In this document: positions 14,171 through 21,677 of the stretch, piece by piece
Numbering within the stretch: the stretch's first letter is position 1
How the letters are laid out: every line of letters starts with the position of its first letter
Assembly: GCF_051175385.1 (NCBI RefSeq)
Contig: NZ_CP195106.1
Location: forward strand, 3,286,001-3,350,000
Reading direction: 5' to 3'
Source of the DNA: Tundrisphaera lichenicola
GTDB lineage: Bacteria > Planctomycetota > Planctomycetia > Isosphaerales > Isosphaeraceae
DNA: 64,000 nt
Program-made: the position numbers and the translations under genes
Notes under the pieces: generated by a model
Seen by the model: only the letters and a program-made list of their open reading frames with translations
What the model was told of the DNA's origin: nothing
The model's database searches: none

Positions 14171-15151
14171 TTAGAGGCCCTCGCCGGCGCCCCGTTTCGG
14201 GGCGTCCGCCGCGAAGGCCGGCCCATCGGCCGTCGATTTCGACGCCGTGACGGGGGCCGACGGTTCGGCGTCGGCCGTCAAGAGGGCGAGGAACCGAGAG
14301 GTGGCCAGGCCGAGCTGGTCCGACCTCCGGTGGATGATCGACAGGGGGCGAGTAGGTCGAGGTTCGCGGAACCGGATCGCGCGGAGCGTGCCCGCCTTCT
14401 CCTCCCCCGCGACCGTCGGGGCGGGCAGGATCGCCACGCCGCTGGGGACCTCGACCGCCCGCTTGATTGTCTCGATGTTGTCAAATTCCAGGGCCACGCG
14501 GACGTGGACCCCGTGCTTCCTGAGGAACCGATCGACCGCCCGACGGATGGGCAATCCCCCCTCGAACCCCACGAAGGTCTCGCCATCGAGCTGCTTGGCG
14601 TCCACGACGTCCAGCCCCGCGTAACGGTGCGAAGGGTGGACGGCCAGGACCATCTCCTCCTCGCGCCAGGGGATCGCCGAGAGTTCGGGCCACTTCCGGG
14701 GGAACGAGACGAGCCCCAGCTCGGCCTCGCCGCCGATGACGCTCTCGATCACGCGGGTCGGGTGCAGGTATTCGATCCGGACGTCCGCCTCGGGATAGGC
14801 CGCGCGAAACCGCTCGACGTACCGGCTCATGTGGTGCAGGCCGACCGAATAAATAGACGCCACCCGGACGGTCCCGGCCAGATGCCGGTCGTTCTCCAGG
14901 GCCTTGACCCGATTCTCGACCTCCAAGTAGCGACCGACCAGATCCTTGCACCCTTCGTAATAAACCTTGCCCTGGGCCGTCGGGACCAGTGGCCGCTTCG
15001 ACCGATCGATCAGCTTCACGCCCAGGCGGACCTCGAGTTGATGGACCACCTGGCTCGCGGAGGATTGCGAAATCCCATTCTCCCGCGCCCCGCGCGAGAA
15101 GCTCGCCCAGCGCACCACGTCGCAGAAGATTTTGAGCGATTCGAGCTGCAT
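14171..15151 (-). CDS. LysR-type transcriptional regulator upstream of gltBD
   Basis: A 326-residue LysR-family DNA-binding protein. The N-terminal winged helix-turn-helix (residues 1-60, MQLESLKIFCDVVRWASFSR with SQSSASQVVHQLE as recognition helix) is followed by a linker helix. The periplasmic-binding-like effector domain (about 88-295) includes the dimer-interface motif NIETIKRAVEVPSGVAILP. ATG 15151 has GAGAGG 10 nt upstream and removes an unlikely 30-residue extension. It is co-directional with gltB, so it likely controls the glutamate synthase genes. It is GltC-like by position only, since B. subtilis gltC is divergent from gltA. Confidence 0.9.
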   Translation of the reverse strand: MQLESLKIFCDVVRWASFSRGARENGISQSSASQVVHQLEVRLGVKLIDRSKRPLVPTAQGKVYYEGCKDLVGRYLEVENRVKALENDRHLAGTVRVASIYSVGLHHMSRYVERFRAAYPEADVRIEYLHPTRVIESVIGGEAELGLVSFPRKWPELSAIPWREEEMVLAVHPSHRYAGLDVVDAKQLDGETFVGFEGGLPIRRAVDRFLRKHGVHVRVALEFDNIETIKRAVEVPSGVAILPAPTVAGEEKAGTLRAIRFREPRPTRPLSIIHRRSDQLGLATSRFLALLTADAEPSAPVTASKSTADGPAFAADAPKRGAGEGL

Positions 15152-15200
15152 GGACGCAATGCCTCTCGGCAAGTCCTCATACTGCACGCGGGACTCTATC

Positions 15201-15221
15201 GGGATTCGTAATAGTAATCCC
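15201..15221. promoter_or_regulatory. Dyad operator candidate at the lysR promoter
   Basis: GGGATT-N9-AATCCC, an inverted repeat containing T-N11-A (15205 and 15217), the core of LysR-type boxes. It overlaps the proposed -10, a geometry suited to autorepression. Confidence 0.45.
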
Positions 15222-15241
15222 GCACCGGGATCGAATGTCAA
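15211..15241 (-). promoter_or_regulatory. Sigma-70-like promoter for lysR-gltBD
   Basis: On the minus strand TTGACA (15241-15236) is followed after 19 bp by TACTAT (15216-15211), about 60 nt before the lysR ATG. The spacing is slightly long. Confidence 0.45.
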
Positions 15242-15412
15242 GGGGAAATCGCCGATTATGACACGGATCGCAACGAAGCTGGCCCTATATCAATCTCCTT
15301 TGATCGAGCGGGCCGACGGTCCCATTTCGCAGAGTGGAATAGGACGCCTTCAAGAATTCCGGTGGAGAACCGGCAAACGGCGAGCATCAATAGACGACGA
15401 ATGGCCCCGAGC

Positions 15413-15538
15413 TCACCCCACAACCGCCAGAATAAAACAAAACACAAGCACAGTAGCAAAAACTATCGCTTGCTCACCCGAGACGAACAACGCCCCTTCG
15501 CCGTAGAATACAGCCTTACGCAAAGCGAGAACTGTCAC
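15413..15538 (-). CDS. Possible 41-residue single-pass membrane peptide
   Basis: GTG start at 15538 with an in-frame stop two codons upstream. The peptide begins MTVLALRKAVFYGEGALF and ends in one strongly hydrophobic helix (AIVFATVLVFCFILAVVG). No good ribosome site is visible and codon use is not high-GC. It may be a real small protein or chance in an A/T-rich patch. Confidence 0.25.
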   Translation of the reverse strand: MTVLALRKAVFYGEGALFVSGEQAIVFATVLVFCFILAVVG

Positions 15539-15637
15539 GGGTCATGCACAAGGTGACACGCGCAGGAGATTGTCATGGTCTAGTCAGGGGTTAGCTATAC
15601 CTGCCCGGACGATTTTATAGAAAGGATACCGGCTCTG

Positions 15638-15901
15638 ATGGCTCGGGCTGGCATCACCTTGGAGACGCAGATCCAACCAGAGTTTGGCGAAGGCTGCGAA
15701 AGAAGCTTCGCCATTCGGATGTGTCGCGATCGGGGAACGGTCAAATTGGCTGGATTCTATTTCTTGGAAGAGGAGAGATTCATTTTGAATCTCAGCTGGG
15801 GTCGCAATCCGCTTCGCTGGTCCCGAGACGAGCAATTGTTCCGAATCGCCAAGGAGTTGTTGATGGACGCGGGAATGTCATATCTTGATCAATACCGTTG
15901 A
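15638..15901 (+). CDS. Unknown small protein (87 aa)
   Basis: An 87-residue soluble protein with no recognised family. The sequence alternates beta-like segments (ITLETQIQPEF, GTVKLAGFYFLEEERFILNLSW) and ends in a helix (RIAKELLMDAGMSYLDQYR), so it is probably a small alpha/beta fold. The ATG at 15638 has AAAGGA about 11 nt upstream. The next small gene starts 15 nt after its stop, suggesting a two-gene unit. Confidence 0.55.
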   Translation: MARAGITLETQIQPEFGEGCERSFAIRMCRDRGTVKLAGFYFLEEERFILNLSWGRNPLRWSRDEQLFRIAKELLMDAGMSYLDQYR

Positions 15902-15915
15902 AGCATCGGAGAGCA

Positions 15916-16164
15916 ATGACTGAGGGATTTGCAGAAAACCCGCGAGGCTGCGCGACTCTGGCCTGGCGAGAGGTCGAGACGCTGATCGCCACGAGGATTT
16001 CCGCGAATTACGATCGGGCGGTCGAGATCCTCGTCGACCTTCGCGAACTCGCCGAACGGTCCGGACGTCCCGAGGAAGCTCGGACGCGAACCGAGGAGAT
16101 TCGCCTGCGTCATACCAAGAAATCGTTGCTCATGACGCTGTTTTCCAAGAACAAGCTCGGGTGA
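15916..16164 (+). CDS. Unknown small helical protein, possibly a gene tail
   Basis: 82 residues from ATG 15916, preceded by GGAGAG. It is highly charged and helical, with AREVETLI-like and YDRAVEILVDLRELAERSGR segments and a basic end (RHTKKSLLMTLFSKNKLG). The YDRAVxxLVDLRxLAxR...RHxxKxSLxxxL pattern resembles C-terminal tails of larger planctomycete proteins, so this may be a surviving fragment of a longer gene; that comparison is from memory. It converges on coaC, whose stop is only 10 bp away. Confidence 0.5.
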   Translation: MTEGFAENPRGCATLAWREVETLIATRISANYDRAVEILVDLRELAERSGRPEEARTRTEEIRLRHTKKSLLMTLFSKNKLG

Positions 16165-16174
16165 TTATCCCGGC

Positions 16175-16813
16175 CTATTCCAGAACCTGCCGGACGACCT
16201 CGGCGATGGCTGCCACTTCCGCCATCGCTCCTTGCCCGATATCGCCGCAGGCGAGACGCTTGGCCTGGGGGGAGACCAGGACGATCCCGGGTGCGTGGCG
16301 GGCGAAGACCTCGTCGGCCTCGTCCAGGGTCCACGAATCACCATGCCCGCCTTCGCCCCGATCTTCGAGGATCTGGCGGAGGTGCCTCCTGGTGATCGGG
16401 CTGTCCCACATCCGGGTGTTCATGGCCGGGGCCAGGATGACCGGCTTGGCGAAGTCCCAGGCGCGGAACAGGCAGGTCAGGAAGTTGTCGGAGAGCCCGA
16501 GGGCGAACTTGGCCAGGGTATTGGCGTCGAGCGGGGCCACCACGAGCAGGTCAGCCCATCGGCGAAACTCGATATGCAAGACCGGGTCGTCGCGTTGCCA
16601 TCGGTGGTCGGGCCACTCGTCGGAGTCGCGGAAGACGGGGCCGCCGAGCGGGTCGAACGGGTCGAGGGCCAGTTCGGCCGGGTCGAAGAAATGGGTCGAG
16701 GGTTCGGTCGCGACCACTCGGACGCGGTGCCCCGGCGAGCGGAGCCCCTCGAAGAGCGCGGGGGTCCGCAGGGCTGCCACCGAGCCGGTCACTCCGAGGA
16801 CGATCTGGGACAT
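16175..16813 (-). CDS. coaC: Phosphopantothenoylcysteine decarboxylase, HAL3-like flavoprotein
   Basis: An FMN-dependent decarboxylase giving 4'-phosphopantetheine in coenzyme A synthesis. The 212-residue protein is only the CoaC half, with no CoaB synthetase domain or neighbour. It shows the N-terminal ITGS-like VLGVTGSVAA, the active-site histidine in LHIEFRRWADLLVVAPLDA, ANTLAKFALGLSDN, the substrate-binding APAMNTRMW and the flexible-lid KRLACGDIGQGAMAE. These motifs match plant and yeast HAL3 more closely than the usual bacterial CoaBC fusion. A related flavoprotein decarboxylase cannot be fully excluded. It is co-directional with the 79-aa gene upstream, 41 bp apart. Confidence 0.85.
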   Translation of the reverse strand: MSQIVLGVTGSVAALRTPALFEGLRSPGHRVRVVATEPSTHFFDPAELALDPFDPLGGPVFRDSDEWPDHRWQRDDPVLHIEFRRWADLLVVAPLDANTLAKFALGLSDNFLTCLFRAWDFAKPVILAPAMNTRMWDSPITRRHLRQILEDRGEGGHGDSWTLDEADEVFARHAPGIVLVSPQAKRLACGDIGQGAMAEVAAIAEVVRQVLE

Positions 16814-16854
16814 GGGGGGATTCTCGCCCGGTCGAAGGAGACGACCGGATCTTC

Positions 16855-17094
16855 TTAGCGACGATCGGCCGAGAGCGGTTCGACGGCCTGATTGACGGCC
16901 GCCGTCAGGTTGTTCCAGAGGTTCGCGCGGAGCTGGAGTTGCTCGCGACGGGTCAGGAGCAGGCGCTCGTTGGCCCTTTGGGACAGCATGGCGACCACGG
17001 CCCGGAGGTCGGCCCGGAGGAGTCCTTCGAGATCCTCGAACTCCGCGGGTAAATCCAGGTCGCTCAACGCCGCATCATTCTTGCAAGTGGCCAT
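16855..17094 (-). CDS. Unknown small helical protein upstream of coaC
   Basis: 79 residues with a very strong ribosome site (AGGAGGG, 6 nt before the ATG at 17094). The N-terminus is acidic and the rest is one long amphipathic helical region (LLRADLRAVVAMLSQRANER, QLQLRANLWNNLTAAVNQA). In many bacteria rpoZ (omega) sits before coaBC, but the omega signature is not seen, so no function is assigned. It is probably co-transcribed with coaC. Confidence 0.7.
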   Translation of the reverse strand: MATCKNDAALSDLDLPAEFEDLEGLLRADLRAVVAMLSQRANERLLLTRREQLQLRANLWNNLTAAVNQAVEPLSADRR

Positions 17095-17377
17095 TCCAAA
17101 CCCTCCTTGGCTGGTCGTGACGCGTCGGATCGCGGTATCACCCCGCGATCACCAGGCCGAGGCTAACCCGCGCGTCGACTCCCAGTCAAGCAACTTCTAA
17201 CCCGCCCCATTCCCGTTCCCATGTTGATTTGCCGGACATCGCCGAGGCCCCTTCGCTGGTCTCGAAATCTGCAACTTGCGGGCCATCCCCATCTGGATTC
17301 TAGGATAGAGGGAACCCAATGCCGGCCAGTTCTGTAAATTTGTCGAAATACCCGCGAGGATGGCGACGCGGGCCGCC

Positions 17378-18205
17378 TCAGAACCAGGCGGGCTCGGGTT
17401 CCTTACGGGCACCCGGCCCCATCGCTTCCTGCACCAGCTCGACCAGTCGAGGGCCGTCGATCAGCTCGATCGGATGATCGACGGCGAACTTGTCGGCGGC
17501 CAGCGTGAAGGTCCGCGTGGTGACGAAGTAGCCCTTGTGGCTCCGGGTATGATGGATCGTCCCGAGGAATTTCTGGAGCTCGGGCGAGCCCACCACGCCC
17601 CGGCTGAAGTACTTGCACTGGACGATCCCGTTGAGGCCGCCCCGGCGTACCTTCAGGTCGACCCCCTCGTCCCCCGACCCTCCCACATGCTCGACCTCGA
17701 ACCCGAGCGCCTCGAAGATCTCGCCCACGAACTCCTCGAACCCTTCGGGCGTCAGCGAGGCCAGTTGCGAGAGCTTCAGCTCCGCCCGACGCCCTTGCTG
17801 CCGGATCTTATCCGCATGCTCCTTGCCGTCGCGGACCCGCTCGCGGATCGATCGGCAGTCGTCCTCGACCCTCGCCCGATCGGCCTCGTCGAGTCGCCCC
17901 ACGTACCGGTCGATCTTGAACAACGCGTTCTGGATCGTGTTGTCCAGCCGGAGCCGTTCGGCCTTGGTCAGCGTGTTCTGGTAGCGGCGGAAGACGGCAT
18001 ATTCCAGGTGCTCGATCGCCCCGGCCAGCTCCGCGTCGGAGCCGATCGTGGCGGCATCGTCGCGATAAGCGACGCTCGACCAGAGCAGGCCCTGGCGTCC
18101 CGAGGCCGATGAGGCCGACGAGGCCGCGGCCTCATCGGGAGAATCACGCTGGGCCTTCAACCAATCGAGCAACATCGCCGCGCACCGGGGTCCGAGACAC
18201 TCCAT
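17378..18205 (-). CDS. Mrr-type restriction endonuclease domain protein
   Basis: About 275 residues. The C-terminal Mrr_cat (PD-(D/E)xK) nuclease domain starts at LASLTPEGFEEFVGEIFEALG and carries the catalytic D-x(n)-QxK set in GSGDEGVDLKVRRG and GIVQCKYF. The N-terminal half is charged and helical, possibly a coiled coil. Such proteins cut modified or foreign DNA, or act in repair. No methyltransferase is adjacent, as expected for a type IV-like enzyme. ATG 18205 (GAGGAG 10 nt upstream) is preferred to the in-frame GTG at 18235. It diverges from the membrane coiled-coil gene at 18600. Confidence 0.8.
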   Translation of the reverse strand: MECLGPRCAAMLLDWLKAQRDSPDEAAASSASSASGRQGLLWSSVAYRDDAATIGSDAELAGAIEHLEYAVFRRYQNTLTKAERLRLDNTIQNALFKIDRYVGRLDEADRARVEDDCRSIRERVRDGKEHADKIRQQGRRAELKLSQLASLTPEGFEEFVGEIFEALGFEVEHVGGSGDEGVDLKVRRGGLNGIVQCKYFSRGVVGSPELQKFLGTIHHTRSHKGYFVTTRTFTLAADKFAVDHPIELIDGPRLVELVQEAMGPGARKEPEPAWF

Positions 18206-18599
18206 CGTCCTCAATCTCCTCAACCATGCAAGCACGCCATTTTCTAGACGGACGAATCAGCCGGGCGTGACAGGCGAAGTCCATAATTCCGGTATGCTCG
18301 GTCCCGGGTCCGCCTGCAAGCGAAATCCATTTCATCGACAAAATCACTCATCCTGGCATTTCGATCCGGGTTCGGGGCGAATTGCGATGGCCGAGTTCCC
18401 TCGCGCACCGCCCGGGGATCGGCTTGATCCTGGGGGGAATGGTCGGTTGATGACGATCGCGCAAGCGTCGAGGTCGGCCGGGACGCTGGCGGCTGGCCTT
18501 CGCCCGAGAAGATAGGATATAGTGGTGAAGAGTGGCACCGCGAGGTTGCCCCAATCCAGTCCGCTCGTCCGTTGCCCAAGGCAGGCGAGGAGAGGTCCG
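18206..18599. other. Intergenic region between divergent mrr-like and coiled-coil genes
   Basis: About 390 bp without a supportable gene. A TATAGT at 18518-18523 is a plausible -10 for the downstream plus-strand gene, but no convincing -35 accompanies it. Confidence 0.3.
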
Positions 18600-19178
18600 A
18601 TGTCGACCGCCGGGAAAGTCCTGACCGTCCTGATCCTGCTGGTGATGATCATCTGGGTGGTGGTCCTCTCGGGGGTCACGACTCTCAATGTGAATTGGGA
18701 ACAGAAGATCGACAAGCAGGAAAAACAACTCCAGACACTCCAGGCCGACGCCGAGAAGGCAGCCTCCGATATCATCCGGCTGACCGAGCAGGCCCGTCGC
18801 GAGCAGGACGCCACCGAGCGTGACCTCGCCGAGGTCCTGGTCCGGATCGCCACCGCCGAGCGCCGGCAGTCGGCCACCGTCGAGAGCCTGACCCGGCTCA
18901 AGGCGGAGGTTGCCGACTACACGGCCGCCGTCGAGCGGGCCGAAATCAACAAGAAGAACCGAGACGCCGAATTCGCGCAGGTCGAGGAAGACGTCCGGAA
19001 GAAGCTCGACGAGATCGCCAAGTCGCAGACGCTCAACTCGGACCTCCGCGATCAACTCGCCAAGCTCCAGGATGATTTCAAGAAGCTCATGGCCGACAAT
19101 ACGGCCCAGGTCGAGCAGGCCGTCAAGGCCGGTCGAGCCCGCCCCGCTTCCAGCCCCAGGCCCGCCCCGGCGTCCTGA
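18600..19178 (+). CDS. Membrane-anchored coiled-coil protein
   Basis: 192 residues. A single N-terminal membrane helix (residues about 6-28, LTVLILLVMIIWVVVLSGV) is followed by a long uninterrupted coiled coil rich in Glu, Lys, Arg and Gln (about 35-170), then a short Pro/Ala/Arg tail. Such anchored coiled coils are common in planctomycetes and usually uncharacterised; structural or envelope roles are possible. ATG 18600 follows GAGGAGAGG. The gene ends at a strong terminator shared with the convergent gene. Confidence 0.8.
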   Translation: MSTAGKVLTVLILLVMIIWVVVLSGVTTLNVNWEQKIDKQEKQLQTLQADAEKAASDIIRLTEQARREQDATERDLAEVLVRIATAERRQSATVESLTRLKAEVADYTAAVERAEINKKNRDAEFAQVEEDVRKKLDEIAKSQTLNSDLRDQLAKLQDDFKKLMADNTAQVEQAVKAGRARPASSPRPAPAS

Positions 19179-19224
19179 GATCCAAGACCTTCACGGCAAG
19201 CGTAACTCGCTCGATCAAATGCTT

Positions 19225-19270
19225 GACCCCCGGAAGTCGGCAACCGCCGCCCTTCCGGGGGTCATTTTTT
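19225..19270. terminator. Strong intrinsic terminator between convergent genes
   Basis: GACCCCCGGAAG (19225-19236) pairs perfectly over 12 bp with CTTCCGGGGGTC (19252-19263), then a run of six T (19265-19270). The hairpin can serve both strands. Confidence 0.85.
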
Positions 19271-19286
19271 ATTGACCATCCCTCGA

Positions 19287-19844
19287 TCAAGGGGCCTTGA
19301 ACTCGATCAATTCGGTGGTCACGGTCGTTTCGGCCGTCGGGATCTCGGTCACCGACTTGACCAATCGTCCCGGCAACTCGTCCGACATCCAGGTCCGGGT
19401 CAGCAAGTCCAGGTTGCCGTCCCCCTTCGACTTGCTGTCGAACCAGACCGATTTGAACTCCTTCTCGCCGACCTTGATCGTCTCTTCCCCCTGATTGCTG
19501 GCCCCTCGGGGCTTGCCGATATCCTCCTTCTTGACACCCGGCAAGAGCGGGAATTTCCGATTGATCCGGACGATTTCCGGCGCATTCTCGACCGTCGTAC
19601 CGGTCGCGTCGCTGACCTTGCGAGACTCGAGGATCGCCACGTCCGGCTTGAGTTCCTTCAACGTGGTCGTGATGGTCGTCGTGAGCAAGCGGCCCTTCGA
19701 CGCGGTCCTGGTCCTGAGGGTGACGCTGGTACCGATGGGATGACCGGCCCAGCTCAGATAGGCGGGATGATCCACGTCTTCGGCCGGGCAGGCCGAGGCG
19801 ATGGCGGCCAGGATGGCGGTCGCGGCGATCGGGACGAGACGCAT
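19287..19844 (-). CDS. Secreted protein of unknown function
   Basis: 185 residues with a signal peptide (MRLVPIAATAILAAIASACPAE, cleavage near residue 21). The mature part is beta-rich with repeated Thr/Ser strands (SVTLRTRTASKG, LLTTTITTTLKEL) and no known domain. It reads like a small periplasmic or surface beta-sandwich. ATG 19844 has GGAG 9 nt upstream. The frame is open to 19994, and an alternative start there would give a lipoprotein-like leader, so the exact N-terminus is uncertain. Confidence 0.65.
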   Translation of the reverse strand: MRLVPIAATAILAAIASACPAEDVDHPAYLSWAGHPIGTSVTLRTRTASKGRLLTTTITTTLKELKPDVAILESRKVSDATGTTVENAPEIVRINRKFPLLPGVKKEDIGKPRGASNQGEETIKVGEKEFKSVWFDSKSKGDGNLDLLTRTWMSDELPGRLVKSVTEIPTAETTVTTELIEFKAP

Positions 19845-20104
19845 CGGCGATGGCTCCGGGATGGATGGGGGTGCCGGGGGCGACCTCGGCCGGGTCGCCC
19901 CACAGCCGGCAATTGTCGCCGCCATACTCGCGATCAACAAGCCATTCATCAAACATTCATATCTCAGGGTCAGCCAGCCCATAATCGTCGGCAAGATTCT
20001 CGAAAACTACGCCGTATCCACGATCAGCGTTAACACCCCTCGCTTAGATTAGCCCCTCGCTCCTTGGATTCCCTCCATCCTTCCCATTGCGAGAGAAGCC
20101 GACA

Positions 20105-21244
20105 ATGCTGCCGAAGCGAACCGATGGTTCATCGCGACGAGCGGGTTTCACGCTCATCGAGCTGCTGGTGGTGATCGCGATCATCGCCGTGCTCATCGCC
20201 CTGCTCTTGCCGGCCGTTCAGGCCGCCCGCGAGGCCGCCCGACGCGCCCAGTGCACCAACAACCTGAAGCAGATCGGCCTGGGCTTCATGAACTTCGAGA
20301 GTGCCAACACGCACTTCCCGCAGGGCCCGTACGACGGCGATCCGAACGCGGTCGATTCCTCGGGCAACCCGGTCCCATCGCAGAGCATCTACGACGAAGA
20401 CTGGATGGCCGGCGGCTACGAGACCTCGACCTGCTGCAATGCCTTGCATCCGAACGGCTACAACCAGTTCTTCAAGATCCTGCCCTACATGGAGCAGCAG
20501 ACGGTCTACAACCTCGCGAACTTCTCGGTGCCCCCGCTTGCCGGCTCTCGCCCGGCCGACTACGGCGGGCAGGACAGCGTGGCCGCGGTGGCGATCCCCA
20601 GCTTCTACTGCCCGAGCCGCCGGGCTCCCGAGCGTTACGGGTCGGGCCTGACGGGCAAGAATGATTACGCCGGTTGCGCGGGCTTCTTCCAAGGCCAGGC
20701 CTACGAGTGCACCGGCGGCGCCAATGACAACCCCACACTCCACATCCCGGAGGCCCCGAACGGCGCCTCGCCTCGGGCCAACGAGCGGGCGGCGATCAAC
20801 CAGGGGAACACCGCCAAGCGTAAAGGTGCGATCCTCCAGGGGACCCGCGGCAAGCGGACCCTGGCCGACTTCACCGATGGGACCTCGAACTCGATCCTGG
20901 CCGCCGAGAAGTCGCTGCCCCTGAGCCGCCTCGGAGCCGACGGTGGCGACAACGAGCGCTGGCAGAACGCTGGCTGGGACGAGGACTGCGTCCGCTTCCA
21001 CTTCGTCCCGGTCCCCGACTCCGCCGCCCCGGCCTTCAAGGGTGCAATCTGCCAGACGCCCCCGAACATGACGGACACCAACACGGCCTGGCGGCGGATG
21101 TTCGGCGGCTCGCACCCCGGCGGGATCAACGCCGTGCTCGGCGACGGCTCGGTTCGGTTCATCAAGTTCAGCGTCGACCCCAGCGCCTTCCGTCGCCTCA
21201 GCGTGATCGACGACGGCGAGGTCCTCAGCGCCGACTCCTACTGA
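20105..21244 (+). CDS. DUF1559 protein with type IV prepilin-like N-terminus
   Basis: 379 residues. The N-terminus carries a class III signal (RRAGFTLIELLVVIAIIA, predicted prepilin peptidase cut at Gly14-Phe15) and one hydrophobic helix, as in type II secretion pseudopilins. The body is DUF1559, an expanded planctomycete family, ending in the usual FGGSHPGGINAVLGDGSVRF motif. It probably forms surface or periplasmic filaments; the precise role is unknown. ATG 20105 (GAGAG upstream) is chosen over TTG 20087. The lipoprotein gene 47 bp downstream is its usual partner. Confidence 0.92.
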   Translation: MLPKRTDGSSRRAGFTLIELLVVIAIIAVLIALLLPAVQAAREAARRAQCTNNLKQIGLGFMNFESANTHFPQGPYDGDPNAVDSSGNPVPSQSIYDEDWMAGGYETSTCCNALHPNGYNQFFKILPYMEQQTVYNLANFSVPPLAGSRPADYGGQDSVAAVAIPSFYCPSRRAPERYGSGLTGKNDYAGCAGFFQGQAYECTGGANDNPTLHIPEAPNGASPRANERAAINQGNTAKRKGAILQGTRGKRTLADFTDGTSNSILAAEKSLPLSRLGADGGDNERWQNAGWDEDCVRFHFVPVPDSAAPAFKGAICQTPPNMTDTNTAWRRMFGGSHPGGINAVLGDGSVRFIKFSVDPSAFRRLSVIDDGEVLSADSY

Positions 21245-21291
21245 CCAGGACCCAGCGACTTTCCTTCACGACCGACACGAGAGGTGCAACC

Positions 21292-21498
21292 GTGCGTCAA
21301 CCGATTGCCCTGGCAATCCTGATCGGAGCGACCCTGCTCCCAGGCTGCGGCGGTGATTCTCAGGCGACCTCGAAAATCGAGCCCCTGAAGCTCACCCCCG
21401 AGCAAGTGGCCGAGATCCAGAGCCAGGATCAGAGCGTGGAAGACGAAGAGACCGGCTCGAAGGTGGCACCCGTACGCACCAAGAAGAAGAAGCGTTAA
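21292..21498 (+). CDS. Small lipoprotein paired with the DUF1559 gene
   Basis: 68 residues from a GTG at 21292 with GAGAGG upstream. A lipoprotein signal ends in the lipobox LLPGC (Cys19). The short mature part is Glu/Gln/Ser-rich and ends in a lysine cluster (RTKKKKR). Comparable small lipoproteins often follow DUF1559 genes in planctomycetes; function unknown. Confidence 0.8.
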   Translation: MRQPIALAILIGATLLPGCGGDSQATSKIEPLKLTPEQVAEIQSQDQSVEDEETGSKVAPVRTKKKKR

Positions 21499-21546
21499 GT
21501 TTGCCCGGAGGGCCCTCGCCCCTCGATCCTCGAAGCCCCATCTCGC

Positions 21547-21584
21547 GACCCCGGCCGGGCGGCCATGACTGCCCGGCCGGGGTC
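21547..21584 (+). terminator. Strong GC hairpin after the lipoprotein gene
   Basis: GACCCCGGCCGGGC (21547-21560) pairs perfectly over 14 bp with GCCCGGCCGGGGTC (21571-21584), loop 10 nt. No T-run follows. Confidence 0.65.
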
Positions 21585-21669
21585 GTCGCGCGCCTTCCGG
21601 AAATCCTTCTCTGGCCTTCGAGGAATCCGCCCGGGTCGGCCGGTCGCTAGGTCTTCGAGACCGCCAGGA

Positions 21670-21677
21670 TCCGCAGC
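21670..21677. repeat. Target-site duplication, left copy
   Basis: TCCGCAGC directly abuts the left terminal repeat and is identical to 23133-23140. Confidence 0.85.

Larger units (their letters stand above)
15152..15637. other. Intergenic region between lysR and small unknown genes
   Basis: About 490 bp. It holds the lysR promoter and dyad at one end, a possible 41-residue membrane peptide on the minus strand (15413-15538) and an A/T-rich middle (about 15425-15500) unlike surrounding DNA. No other gene is seen. Confidence 0.4.

Noticed and set aside
16855..17094. rpoZ (RNA polymerase omega)
   Set aside because: The position before coaC fits, but no omega signature sequence is seen.
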